This document shows positions 1 through 5,372 of a stretch of 5,608 nucleotides of DNA, in pieces; position 1 is the first letter of the stretch; every line of letters begins with the position of its first letter. The DNA lies in NCBI GenBank assembly GCA_030152605.1, contig JASLJB010000086.1, forward strand, positions 1 through 5,608. Reading direction: 5' to 3'. Below the pieces are notes generated by a model, which saw nothing but the letters and a program-made list of their open reading frames with translations, did no database searches and was not told the origin of the DNA. The translations under genes and the position numbers were made by a program. This DNA is from Acinetobacter sp. Lineage in GTDB: Bacteria > Pseudomonadota > Gammaproteobacteria > Pseudomonadales > Moraxellaceae.

Positions 1-947
1 CGCACCGCGCCTTTACGTGTCACCAGTACTTCCTGACCAAAATGTTCTTCTTTATCAACATAGTTGTGGTGACAGTTGACCGCCTCCACTTTAGCATTAA
101 AGGCTTTAGGAATGATATTTCGTAATGCAACAATTGCTGCTTCCATCATCAATTCACGGTTTTTCATTGCAAAACGTTGTGCCCAACCCACGGCAAACCA
201 ATAATCATCAAAGTGTTCCGTCCCCTCAACCAAGTAAGCCAAGTCTTTATCGGGCAGTTGAATAAAATGCTTTTGCATGTCTTGGCGTGCGAGTTCAATA
301 AAGTAATTACCAATAGCATTGCCCACACCCCGCGAACCCGAGTGCAGCATCACCCAGACCTGCTGATGCTCATCCAAGCAAATTTCAACAAAGTGATTTC
401 CAGTACCTAAAGTGCCGAGTTGTTTATGGTTGTTGGTATTTTTAAAGCGTGGATGCTTGGCACAGATCAGATCGAAGTCAGCTTTGAGTTCAGCCCAGAC
501 CTGATCGACACGTTCAGTGGTATTTTCCCATGAACCTCGATCTCGTCGGCCACGGCCTTTGGTCATGCCATGTGGAATTAAACGTTCAAGTTCATGGCGT
601 AAGCCAACTAAATTATCCGGTAGGTCAGAGGCATTCAGGCTGGTACGCGCTGCCATCATACCGCAGCCGATATCGACCCCCACCGCAGCAGGAATGATCG
701 CACCTTTACTTGGAATCACGCTACCGATGGTGGCACCAATCCCGACATGCACATCCGGCATCACCGCCATCCATTTGTAAATAAATGGCATTTGCGCCGC
801 TTTTAACAATTGGCTTTTGGCATTCTCATCCACATGGACCCCTTTGGTCCACATTTTAATTGGAACACCTTTATCATTTTGAATCACTTGATAGGCACGA
901 TTATTTTCAGCTTGTTTTTCAATCTGTTGATTTATTGACATAGACAT
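1..947 (-). CDS. rtcB: RNA-splicing ligase RtcB, 5' portion (3' end outside window)
   Basis: RtcB is a GTP- and Mn-dependent ligase that joins RNA ends carrying a 3'-phosphate or 2',3'-cyclic phosphate to 5'-hydroxyl ends, so it can repair cleaved tRNA and rRNA. The reading frame is open from the ATG at 947 to the window edge, giving 315 full codons; E. coli RtcB has about 408, so roughly the last quarter is missing. Visible family motifs are MPDVHVGIGATIGS (63-76), GVDIGCGM (90-97; D92 and C95 are the expected metal ligands), LGTGNHF (180-186, H185), LHSGSRGVGN (201-210, H202), CHHNYV (292-297) and RKGA (311-314). The histidine that carries GMP lies in the C-terminal part, beyond the window, so catalytic completeness cannot be judged. 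The start is supported by GAGGAA seven bases upstream; a second ATG at 941 is less well placed. A sigma-54 promoter lies upstream. rtcA could follow off the left edge, but this is not visible. Confidence 0.97.
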   Translation of the reverse strand, partial: MSMSINQQIEKQAENNRAYQVIQNDKGVPIKMWTKGVHVDENAKSQLLKAAQMPFIYKWMAVMPDVHVGIGATIGSVIPSKGAIIPAAVGVDIGCGMMAARTSLNASDLPDNLVGLRHELERLIPHGMTKGRGRRDRGSWENTTERVDQVWAELKADFDLICAKHPRFKNTNNHKQLGTLGTGNHFVEICLDEHQQVWVMLHSGSRGVGNAIGNYFIELARQDMQKHFIQLPDKDLAYLVEGTEHFDDYWFAVGWAQRFAMKNRELMMEAAIVALRNIIPKAFNAKVEAVNCHHNYVDKEEHFGQEVLVTRKGAV

Positions 948-954
948 TTGATTC

Positions 955-960
955 TTCCTC
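955..960 (-). promoter_or_regulatory. Ribosome binding site of rtcB
   Basis: GAGGAA reads on the minus strand at 960-955, seven bases before the ATG at 947. It fixes that ATG as the start rather than the in-frame ATG two codons later. It directly follows the base of the leader hairpin at 967-995, so folding of the leader could affect access of ribosomes. Confidence 0.75.
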
Positions 961-966
961 ATCAAA

Positions 967-995
967 ACCCACCGACCAAGCGTTTGTCGGTAGGT
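967..995 (-). promoter_or_regulatory. Hairpin in rtcB 5' leader, next to the ribosome binding site
   Basis: Read as minus-strand RNA, ACCUACCGAC (995-986) pairs with GUCGGUGGGU (976-967) to give a continuous 10-bp stem with one U-G wobble and a 9-base loop. On the plus strand that wobble becomes a C/A mismatch, so the full stem exists only in the rtcB transcript. The stem is followed by UUUU, and an outer AUC/GAU pairing across a bulge would bring the base of the structure right up to the ribosome binding site. It could be a translational control element, a weak intrinsic attenuator, or simply a leader fold. I do not recognise a named RNA family. Confidence 0.5.
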
Positions 996-1007
996 GATTT
1001 ACTAGTA

Positions 1008-1023
1008 TACATCCCATGATGTA
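1008..1023 (-). promoter_or_regulatory. Small hairpin at the predicted 5' end of the rtcB transcript
   Basis: TACATC and GATGTA form a perfect 6-bp inverted repeat around a 4-base loop. The predicted sigma-54 start site is near 1025, so the hairpin would lie almost exactly at the 5' end of the mRNA, where such stems often protect against decay. The stem is short and could be chance, or could be a protein binding site in the DNA instead. Confidence 0.3.
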
Positions 1024-1035
1024 CCGCCTGTATAT

Positions 1036-1052
1036 TGCAGTGAGTGTGCCAA
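1036..1052 (-). promoter_or_regulatory. Sigma-54 (-24/-12) promoter of rtcB
   Basis: The minus strand reads TTGGCACACTCACTGCA from 1052 to 1036. It carries the full TGGCAC -24 block, with GG (1050-1049) and GC (1038-1037) separated by exactly ten bases, and CTGCA against the consensus TTGCW at -12. This places transcription start at about 1025, giving a leader of about 78 bases before the rtcB ATG. It fits the known biology of the system: rtcBA in E. coli is transcribed by sigma-54 RNA polymerase under RtcR, and an intact rtcR lies in this window. Match and context agree well; only the exact start site is inferred. Confidence 0.87.
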
Positions 1053-1053
1053 G

Positions 1054-1237
1054 TTTGATTGGGTGAATGGTGGTGTGATATTAACTTTATGATTTTTAAT
1101 AATTAAATATTTTTAATTTAAACGAGTGTTGAGCAAGTATTTAATATGGGTTTGGTTTTTTTATATATAAATAGATAGATTTGTATTTTTAAAGATATTG
1201 GTTTTGGGTGTGTGCTGCCAGTTTGTTAATCACCTTG
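1054..1237. other. AT-rich region upstream of the rtcB promoter (possible activator site region)
   Basis: No gene is seen here. The stretch is strongly AT-rich and covers the distance (about 30 to 200 bases before the start site) where enhancer-binding proteins such as RtcR usually bind. The clearest symmetric sequence is AATTAAA - TATT - TTTAATT at 1101-1118, a perfect 7-bp inverted repeat. Its composition is so AT-rich that chance or intrinsic DNA bending is a real alternative to an operator. I cannot identify an RtcR site with confidence. Confidence 0.4.
1082..1094 (-). promoter_or_regulatory. Possible IHF binding site
   Basis: The minus strand reads AATCATAAAGTTA, which matches the IHF consensus WATCAANNNNTTR at all but one specified position. 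It lies about 35-45 bases upstream of the -24 element, the position where IHF commonly bends DNA to bring an enhancer-bound activator to sigma-54 polymerase. AT-rich surroundings favour IHF binding but also make chance matches likely. Confidence 0.35.
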
Positions 1238-1392
1238 AAATAGCCTAGGTATTAAAACTACATTTCAATCGGTTTATTGTTTGGTATCTGCCAATGGCGG
1301 CAGGACGCCGCCTATTTTGCGCTGGGGTTATAGGGATGTAGCCCTCAGCGCAAAGAGAGTTTTGGTTACTTTTTAAAAAGTAACGAGAAAAA
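1238..1392. repeat. 155-bp direct repeat, copy 1 (hairpin-rich intergenic element)
   Basis: This copy matches 1627-1781 over 155 bases with 8 differences and no gaps (offset exactly 389). In order it holds a GCCTAGGTATTAAAAC leader; a hairpin GGCGGC-aggac-GCCGCC (1296-1312); a longer stem TTTGCGCTG (1316-1324) with CAGCGCAAA (1346-1354), extendable inward by three pairs; and a perfect 20-bp palindrome at 1365-1384 built on GTTAC and its complement around T5A5. There are no terminal inverted repeats and no transposase, so it is a REP/BIME-like or other non-coding repeat rather than an insertion sequence. Open frames across it, such as the minus-strand one at 1245-1496, show no family resemblance and are not called as genes. 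Confidence 0.85.
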
Positions 1393-1626
1393 GTTACTCG
1401 GCAAGTCTTCCCGTCTAGATTCAAGGTGAGCAAATCCTTACTTTTCTTTTTTAAAAAAGAAACAAAAACTTTTCCAAGCCCAGAACTCGCACGCATCCGT
1501 CACGGATCAAATTCATCGCAGAAACAGGGCCTATCCAATCAAGGCTGGGCCCCACGGAATAAATACTCGGGTGAGTCAAATGTTTTAAAAAGAACTCATG
1601 ATGAATAGGTTCGGGTGATCCAATTA
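1393..1626. other. Spacer between the two direct repeats
   Basis: This 234-base segment lies between the repeat copies; I see no credible gene. It contains CTCGGCAAGTCTT at 1397-1409, the partner of an inverted copy at 1808-1820; a 20-bp palindrome at 1443-1462; a short inverted repeat ATCCGT-c-ACGGAT (1495-1507); and TCGGGTGA twice (1567 and 1611). The AAACAAAAACTTTTCC stretch after the second palindrome has the same style as the repeat itself, so the spacer may belong to a longer composite element. Confidence 0.5.
1443..1462. repeat. 20-bp perfect palindrome (TTTC T6 A6 GAAA)
   Basis: The sequence reads the same on both strands with no central spacer. It resembles in layout the T5A5-centred palindromes at 1365-1384 and 1754-1773 inside the two repeat copies, but has different flanking bases. 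It may be a diverged version of the same module. Confidence 0.6.
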
Positions 1627-1781
1627 AAATAGCCTAGGTATTAAAACAACATTTCAATCAGTTTAATATTCGGTATTTGCCAATGGCGGCAGGACGCCGC
1701 CTATTTTGCGTTGGGGTTACAGGGATGTAGCCCTCAGCGCAAAGAGAGTTTTGGTTACTTTTTAAAAAGTAACGAGAAAAA
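1627..1781. repeat. 155-bp direct repeat, copy 2
   Basis: This is the second copy of the element at 1238-1392. Differences lie at 1648, 1660, 1666, 1668, 1671, 1677, 1711 and 1720; six of the eight fall in the first third, outside the hairpins. The GGCGGC/GCCGCC hairpin is at 1685-1701 and the 20-bp palindrome at 1754-1773. The change at 1711 (C to T) turns a C-G pair of the long stem into a U-G pair in plus-strand RNA, so that stem can still form there. The copy ends 73 bases from the stop codon of rnz. Confidence 0.85.
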
Positions 1782-1794
1782 TCTCCTCACACTG

Positions 1795-1820
1795 GATACC
1801 GAACAATAAGACTTGCCGAG
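1795..1820 (-). repeat. Inverted fragment related to the repeat array
   Basis: On the minus strand this segment joins two pieces found separately upstream on the plus strand. CTCGGCAAGTCTT (1820-1808) is identical to 1397-1409, and TTATTGTTCGGTATC (1809-1795) matches 1274-1288 in repeat copy 1 at 14 of 15 positions. It therefore looks like a rearranged, inverted remnant of the same repeat family placed between copy 2 and the end of rnz. Confidence 0.55.
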
Positions 1821-1854
1821 AGGATTTTTAAATTGCTGATCTGCAAGCGCACAA

Positions 1855-2832
1855 CTAGGAATCTGCGATGTTTCGGTGATAAAGCTGTTGCAACTTCCCG
1901 TTGGCATCCAAATGATACTGATCAAAATCGTCCGCCAAATAGAACTGGCCTTGATAGTGCGCTGCGACCTCATCTGCCAACAGCTTAAAGCCCACGCTGT
2001 TGTGATAGCGCGGGCTAAAATGAGTCAGGATCAGATAGGGGAGTTGTTGCTGCTGTGCAAACTGAGCCAGCATCTTGGCTGAACTGTGCATGTGTGCTGG
2101 CCCAATCCGATCAAGGCAAGCTTGGTCATAGGTCGATTCATGAATCAGTAGTTGCGCACTTTGGCAGGCATCGCTTAAAAGCTCAGGTTGATCGTTATCA
2201 CCGCCAATCACAGTGCGGACAGTTTGCGTGGTCGCATCTACAAAGTCCGCAGGGTCTAACTGTCGACCCTGCCACTCCACCGCATGACCTTGTTGTAATG
2301 CACCCCAAAGCTCACCTTTGGGTAGACCAATGGCATGCAAGGCCTCCGAATTCAGTTTGCGCTGAGTCTGGACAGCGTTAATGCTAAAGGCATAACAGGG
2401 CACACGGTGATGCAAGACATGACTTTGAATGGAGAGGTTTTTGTTTAGTGGATGTGGCGTACTCAAACGGCTGGCATCGATAAACTGGATCGGATAGGGC
2501 AGATGTAAATCAGTCAAACGCATCGTCGCGGCTAACCAAGCTTGAATTTCTACGGGCGCAATCAAGCTCAAAGGCTGCTGTCTACCATTCATCCCAGCAC
2601 TGGCCAAAAGCCCCATCAGGCCATAGCAATGGTCGCCATGAACATGGGTGATGCAGATCGCGATCAGATGCTGTAAAGACAGTTTGGCGTGTTGAATGCG
2701 ATGCTGCGTCCCTTCACCGGCATCGATCAGTAGCCAGTCCTTGCTGCGACGGTCTTTGATCGCCAAGCCAGAGACATTGCGAAATCGGGTGGGCACGCCA
2801 GACGAGGTGCCTAAAAAAGTGAAATGCAGCAT
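1855..2832 (-). CDS. rnz: Ribonuclease Z (tRNA 3' endonuclease)
   Basis: RNase Z is a zinc-dependent metallo-beta-lactamase-fold endonuclease that trims the 3' trailer of tRNA precursors and can degrade other RNAs. The 325-residue length suits the short bacterial form. Family motifs appear in order: FLGTSSGVPT (6-15), IDAGEGTQHR (36-45), the zinc motif THVHGDH (62-68: H63, H65, D67, H68), HHRVPCYAF (141-149), GGDND (210-214, D212 as bridging ligand), HESTY (231-235), HMHSSAKM (247-254) and LTHFSPRY (269-276, H271). All metal-binding residues expected of an active enzyme are present. The start at 2832 is chosen because LHFTFLGTS sits at the very N-terminus as in relatives; no clear ribosome binding site or promoter is seen. 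The gene is divergent from rtcR (109-base gap) and points the same way as rtcB, separated from it by 907 bases of repeats. It could be annotated as elaC or rbn in other schemes. Confidence 0.96.
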   Translation of the reverse strand: MLHFTFLGTSSGVPTRFRNVSGLAIKDRRSKDWLLIDAGEGTQHRIQHAKLSLQHLIAICITHVHGDHCYGLMGLLASAGMNGRQQPLSLIAPVEIQAWLAATMRLTDLHLPYPIQFIDASRLSTPHPLNKNLSIQSHVLHHRVPCYAFSINAVQTQRKLNSEALHAIGLPKGELWGALQQGHAVEWQGRQLDPADFVDATTQTVRTVIGGDNDQPELLSDACQSAQLLIHESTYDQACLDRIGPAHMHSSAKMLAQFAQQQQLPYLILTHFSPRYHNSVGFKLLADEVAAHYQGQFYLADDFDQYHLDANGKLQQLYHRNIADS

Positions 2833-2897
2833 ATTTTTCTACAGCCTAACTGATCCTGAGCGTTTATCTTAATGCAAATGATGTTCTGAGATATGCA

Positions 2898-2927
2898 TTG
2901 ATATATATTATTGGCACTGTGTATAAA
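2898..2927 (+). promoter_or_regulatory. Candidate sigma-70 promoter of rtcR
   Basis: TTGATA (2898-2903) and TATAAA (2922-2927) are separated by 18 bases, each one base from consensus. Transcription would start near 2934, only about 8 bases before the rtcR ATG, implying a nearly leaderless mRNA. This agrees with the lack of any ribosome binding site there. The surrounding DNA is AT-rich, so other start sites are possible. Confidence 0.45.
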
Positions 2928-2941
2928 ATTTTATAGCCCGC

Positions 2942-4549
2942 ATGACAAAAACCAAGAGCAAAAAAACCGTAGTGATTGGCTTCATCGGCTCGACCTTAGA
3001 TCAAGGTCGTAAGCCTGATCGCTGGCAACGTTGGCGCCCAACGATGAGCTTACTGATGCATGAGGATCTCATTGTGGACGAACTGGTGCTGTTGCATGAT
3101 CGGCGCTCACAAAATCTATTACAGTTGCTCACCGAAGATGCAGCACAAGTCTCGCCTGATACCCAAGTCACGGGCATCAAAGTCAGTATCCGTGACGCTT
3201 GGGATTTTGCTGAGATGTATGGCGCGCTGTATGACTTTGTCAAAAGCTATGCCTTTGATACGGAGAATAATCAATACTTCTTGCATATCACCACCGGCAC
3301 GCATGTGGCACAAATCTGTTGGTATTTATTGATCGATGGGCATTATTTACCGGCTAAACTGATCCAAACCGCACCGACTGCGAAACAACAGCCTGAAGGT
3401 GAGTATCGAATTATCGATCTGGATTTGTCACGTTATGCGGCGCTAACACAACGCTTTGAACATGAGCAAAACCAAAACTGGCAACAGCTGAAAGCGCAAA
3501 TTGCCACCCGCAATCAAAGCTTTAACCAACTGATCCAAGAGGTAGAGTTGGTGGCGACTCGTTCCAATGCACCGATCTTGGTGATGGGGGCGACGGGCGT
3601 AGGTAAGTCGCAACTGGCCAGGCAGATTTATCAATTAAAAAAAGATAAATTCCAACTCAGTGGGCGCTTTATCGATGTCAACTGCGCCACCTTGATTGGG
3701 GATAGCGCCATGTCCGCTTTGTTCGGTCATCATAAGGGCGCATTTACTGGGGCAGTGACGGCGCGGACAGGTTTGCTGAAAAGTGCTGATCAAGGTTTAT
3801 TATTTCTGGATGAGATTGCCGAATTGGGTTTGGATGAACAAGCCATGTTGCTCAAAGCACTCGAAGAGAAACGCTTCTTCCCAGTCGGGAGTGATCGTGA
3901 AGTTGAAGCGGATTTTCAATTGATCGCGGGCAGCAACCGTGATTTACGCGAAGAGGTAAATGCAGGGCGCTTTCGTGAAGATCTGTGGGCGCGCTTGAAT
4001 ACGTGGACATTTTTCTTGCCCAAACTGGTGGATCGGCGTGAAGATCTAGAACCGAATATTCACTACGAGTTACAACGCTTTGCTCAACAGCAACAGCGCC
4101 AATTACGTTTTCAAACAGATGCTTTGGCGCAGTACTTGGCTTTTGCACGATCTGAACAGGCCACATGGCAGGGAAACTTTAGAGATCTCGCCGCCAGTGT
4201 GACCCGTATGGCGACCTTGAGTACCGGCTCGCGGATTGGGAACGCTGAGGTACAGGCAGAGATTCAACGCCTAAAACAATTGTGGCATGTGCAGTCTGAG
4301 CACAGCTCAGCAGACACTGACCTGAGTCGTTGGTTGAGCGTGGATCAACTGCAAGGCTTGGATGAGTTTGATCGTATCCAATTAAGCGGCGTGATCGAGA
4401 TTTGCCTACGCTGTAAGTCCATGGCTGACGCTGGACGGCAGTTATTTGCCCAGTCACGTTTACAACGCCAGAGTAGTAATGACAGTGATCGGGTCAAAAA
4501 ATACTTGGCCAAGTTTGGCCTGCGTTGGGAGCAACTGCATCAGCGCTGA
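2942..4549 (+). CDS. rtcR: RtcR, sigma-54-dependent activator of the RNA repair operon
   Basis: RtcR is a bacterial enhancer-binding protein that switches on sigma-54 transcription of rtcBA when it senses damaged RNA ends. The 535-residue protein shows the full architecture. An N-terminal CARF-type sensor domain (about 1-180) contains GFIGSTLD (13-20) and HITTGTHVAQICW (115-127). The AAA+ domain (about 185-425) has Walker A GATGVGKS (216-223), the sigma-54-contacting GAFTGA loop (266-271), Walker B LLFLDE (286-291), GSNRDL (330-335), FREDLWARLN with arginine fingers (344-353) and a GNFRDL sensor II region (411-416). A C-terminal DNA-binding part includes MADAGRQLF (494-502) and SDRVKKYLAKFGL (515-527). 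It resembles E. coli RtcR along its length. The ATG at 2942 is the only plausible start, since an in-frame stop lies at 2924-2926, but it has no ribosome binding site. Its likely target, the sigma-54 promoter of rtcB, is about 1.9 kb away beyond rnz. It converges on the hydrolase gene with nine bases between stop codons. Confidence 0.97.
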   Translation: MTKTKSKKTVVIGFIGSTLDQGRKPDRWQRWRPTMSLLMHEDLIVDELVLLHDRRSQNLLQLLTEDAAQVSPDTQVTGIKVSIRDAWDFAEMYGALYDFVKSYAFDTENNQYFLHITTGTHVAQICWYLLIDGHYLPAKLIQTAPTAKQQPEGEYRIIDLDLSRYAALTQRFEHEQNQNWQQLKAQIATRNQSFNQLIQEVELVATRSNAPILVMGATGVGKSQLARQIYQLKKDKFQLSGRFIDVNCATLIGDSAMSALFGHHKGAFTGAVTARTGLLKSADQGLLFLDEIAELGLDEQAMLLKALEEKRFFPVGSDREVEADFQLIAGSNRDLREEVNAGRFREDLWARLNTWTFFLPKLVDRREDLEPNIHYELQRFAQQQQRQLRFQTDALAQYLAFARSEQATWQGNFRDLAASVTRMATLSTGSRIGNAEVQAEIQRLKQLWHVQSEHSSADTDLSRWLSVDQLQGLDEFDRIQLSGVIEICLRCKSMADAGRQLFAQSRLQRQSSNDSDRVKKYLAKFGLRWEQLHQR

Positions 4550-4558
4550 AGCATGGGC

Positions 4559-5206
4559 TTAAGTCGTGACTTTGAGAAAACGTGAAATCGCTTGGCGCAG
4601 TTGATTGAGATAGCCGGTAAAGTAATGATTGGCCCCCGGCAATACCGTGATCAAGTGTCGCTGTGGACGTGCCCAGGTCATCAGATCCGAGAGCAGGGTG
4701 ATGTCGTCTTTCTCACCGTGGATGAGGAGCAGATCGGCCTTAACTGCGGGGGTGTCATAACGACGTAAGCCAGCCACATCGGCGGTGGGTAGGCCACATA
4801 AGATCAGTTGCTGAGGCTTGAATGCTTCGGGTAAACGCACCTGACACTTGGCCAGTACATGTGAGCCAAAACTAAAGCCAGCCACATAAAAATTGAGTCC
4901 CGCATGGCGCTGATGCAGTTGCTCGATCAGACTCAACATGTCTTCTGTTTCACCAAAACCATCATCATGCACACCATCACTTTCACCAACGCCCCGAAAG
5001 TTGGGTCGATAGACCACACAGCCTTGTTCGGCCAAGAGTTGCGCCAAGAGCGTCGGGACTTTATGCTGCGGTGTGCCGCCGACCAAGGGATGCGGATGAC
5101 ACACCAAGGCAAACCCTTTGCATGGGCCTTGAGGCTGATCGACATAGACTTGGGTTTTGCCGGCAGGCGTGTGAAAGAATAGGGTTTCTGGCATCGATAC
5201 GGGCAT
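4559..5206 (-). CDS. Small alpha/beta hydrolase (COG2945-like), substrate unknown
   Basis: This is a cytoplasmic-looking serine hydrolase of about 215 residues, with no signal peptide or membrane segment. Numbered from the ATG at 5206, it shows HPHPLVGGTPQHK (37-49, expected oxyanion region), YRPNFRGVGESDG (66-78), the nucleophile elbow GFSFG (110-114, S112), HGEKDD (163-168, D167 as likely acid) and GANHYF (191-196, H194 as catalytic base), so the triad is complete. This pattern is typical of the COG2945 group of predicted alpha/beta hydrolases, whose substrates are mostly unknown. The frame can be extended to a TTG at 5257, but those 17 residues precede the conserved fold and overlap a possible -10 box. 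The ATG at 5206 has a weak GAAGAG seven bases upstream and is preferred; an ATG at 5194 is a further option. It is convergent with rtcR and divergent from yaaA, and nothing ties it to RNA repair. Confidence 0.88.
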   Translation of the reverse strand: MPVSMPETLFFHTPAGKTQVYVDQPQGPCKGFALVCHPHPLVGGTPQHKVPTLLAQLLAEQGCVVYRPNFRGVGESDGVHDDGFGETEDMLSLIEQLHQRHAGLNFYVAGFSFGSHVLAKCQVRLPEAFKPQQLILCGLPTADVAGLRRYDTPAVKADLLLIHGEKDDITLLSDLMTWARPQRHLITVLPGANHYFTGYLNQLRQAISRFLKVTT

Positions 5207-5243
5207 GGCATAACTCTTCAGTGGGTCTAGGCTGGGGCTAGGT

Positions 5244-5249
5244 AGTATA
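5244..5249 (-). promoter_or_regulatory. Possible -10 box for the hydrolase gene
   Basis: TATACT reads on the minus strand at 5249-5244, one base from TATAAT, about 38 bases before the ATG at 5206. No good -35 hexamer is found at 16-18 bases, so this is a weak call. It matters mainly because it would put the upstream TTG outside the mRNA. Confidence 0.25.
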
Positions 5250-5311
5250 AGATACAAGGGGAATCGGGATCAGTCGCTTATTCTACCGATCAGGTTGATT
5301 AAAATCCTAAA

Positions 5312-5341
5312 TTGGAAAACAAATAAAGCTGCTGTTATAGT
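5312..5341 (+). promoter_or_regulatory. Candidate sigma-70 promoter of yaaA
   Basis: TTGGAA (5312-5317) and TATAGT (5336-5341) are 18 bases apart, and the -10 box is preceded by TGT, making it an extended -10 element. Transcription would start near 5348, leaving about 25 bases before the yaaA ATG. No OxyR site could be recognised by eye, although yaaA belongs to the OxyR regulon in E. coli. Confidence 0.45.
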
Positions 5342-5372
5342 TGAAAACAATGAATGAATCCTAAGAATGACT

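Noticed and set aside
919..1017. Upstream ORF of 32 codons on the minus strand starting in the rtcB leader and overlapping the rtcB start out of frame
   Set aside because: Its AGGCGG ribosome-binding-like sequence would lie largely upstream of the predicted transcription start, the ATG is inside a hairpin, and the peptide shows no recognisable feature.
1365..1384. T5A5 palindrome considered as an intrinsic terminator for rtcB-side or rnz-side transcripts
   Set aside because: The stem is AT-rich with no loop and is not followed by a proper T-run in either direction; it is repeated as part of the 155-bp element, so it is treated as a repeat module.
1245..1496. 83-codon minus-strand open frame across repeat copy 1
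   Set aside because: It consists mostly of repeat and palindrome sequence (runs of Lys and Phe from the A/T tracts), has no family resemblance, and the equivalent frame is not kept as a gene at copy 2.
1426..1608. 60-codon plus-strand open frame in the spacer between repeats
   Set aside because: It starts in the T/A palindrome and encodes a low-complexity FFFKKETK-type peptide; no evidence of a real gene.
2912..2926. TTGGCAC block in the rnz-rtcR gap resembling a sigma-54 -24 element
   Set aside because: The bases ten positions after GG are AA rather than GC and no TTGC-like -12 element is present, so it is not a usable sigma-54 promoter; a sigma-70 promoter overlapping it fits better.
4179..4457. 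Long minus-strand open frames inside rtcR
   Set aside because: Shadow frames opposite conserved AAA+ and DNA-binding coding sequence, with no family motifs.
5207..5257. N-terminal extension of the hydrolase from a TTG codon
   Set aside because: A rare start codon with no ribosome binding site, 17 unconserved residues, and overlap with a possible -10 box; the ATG at 5206 is preferred.
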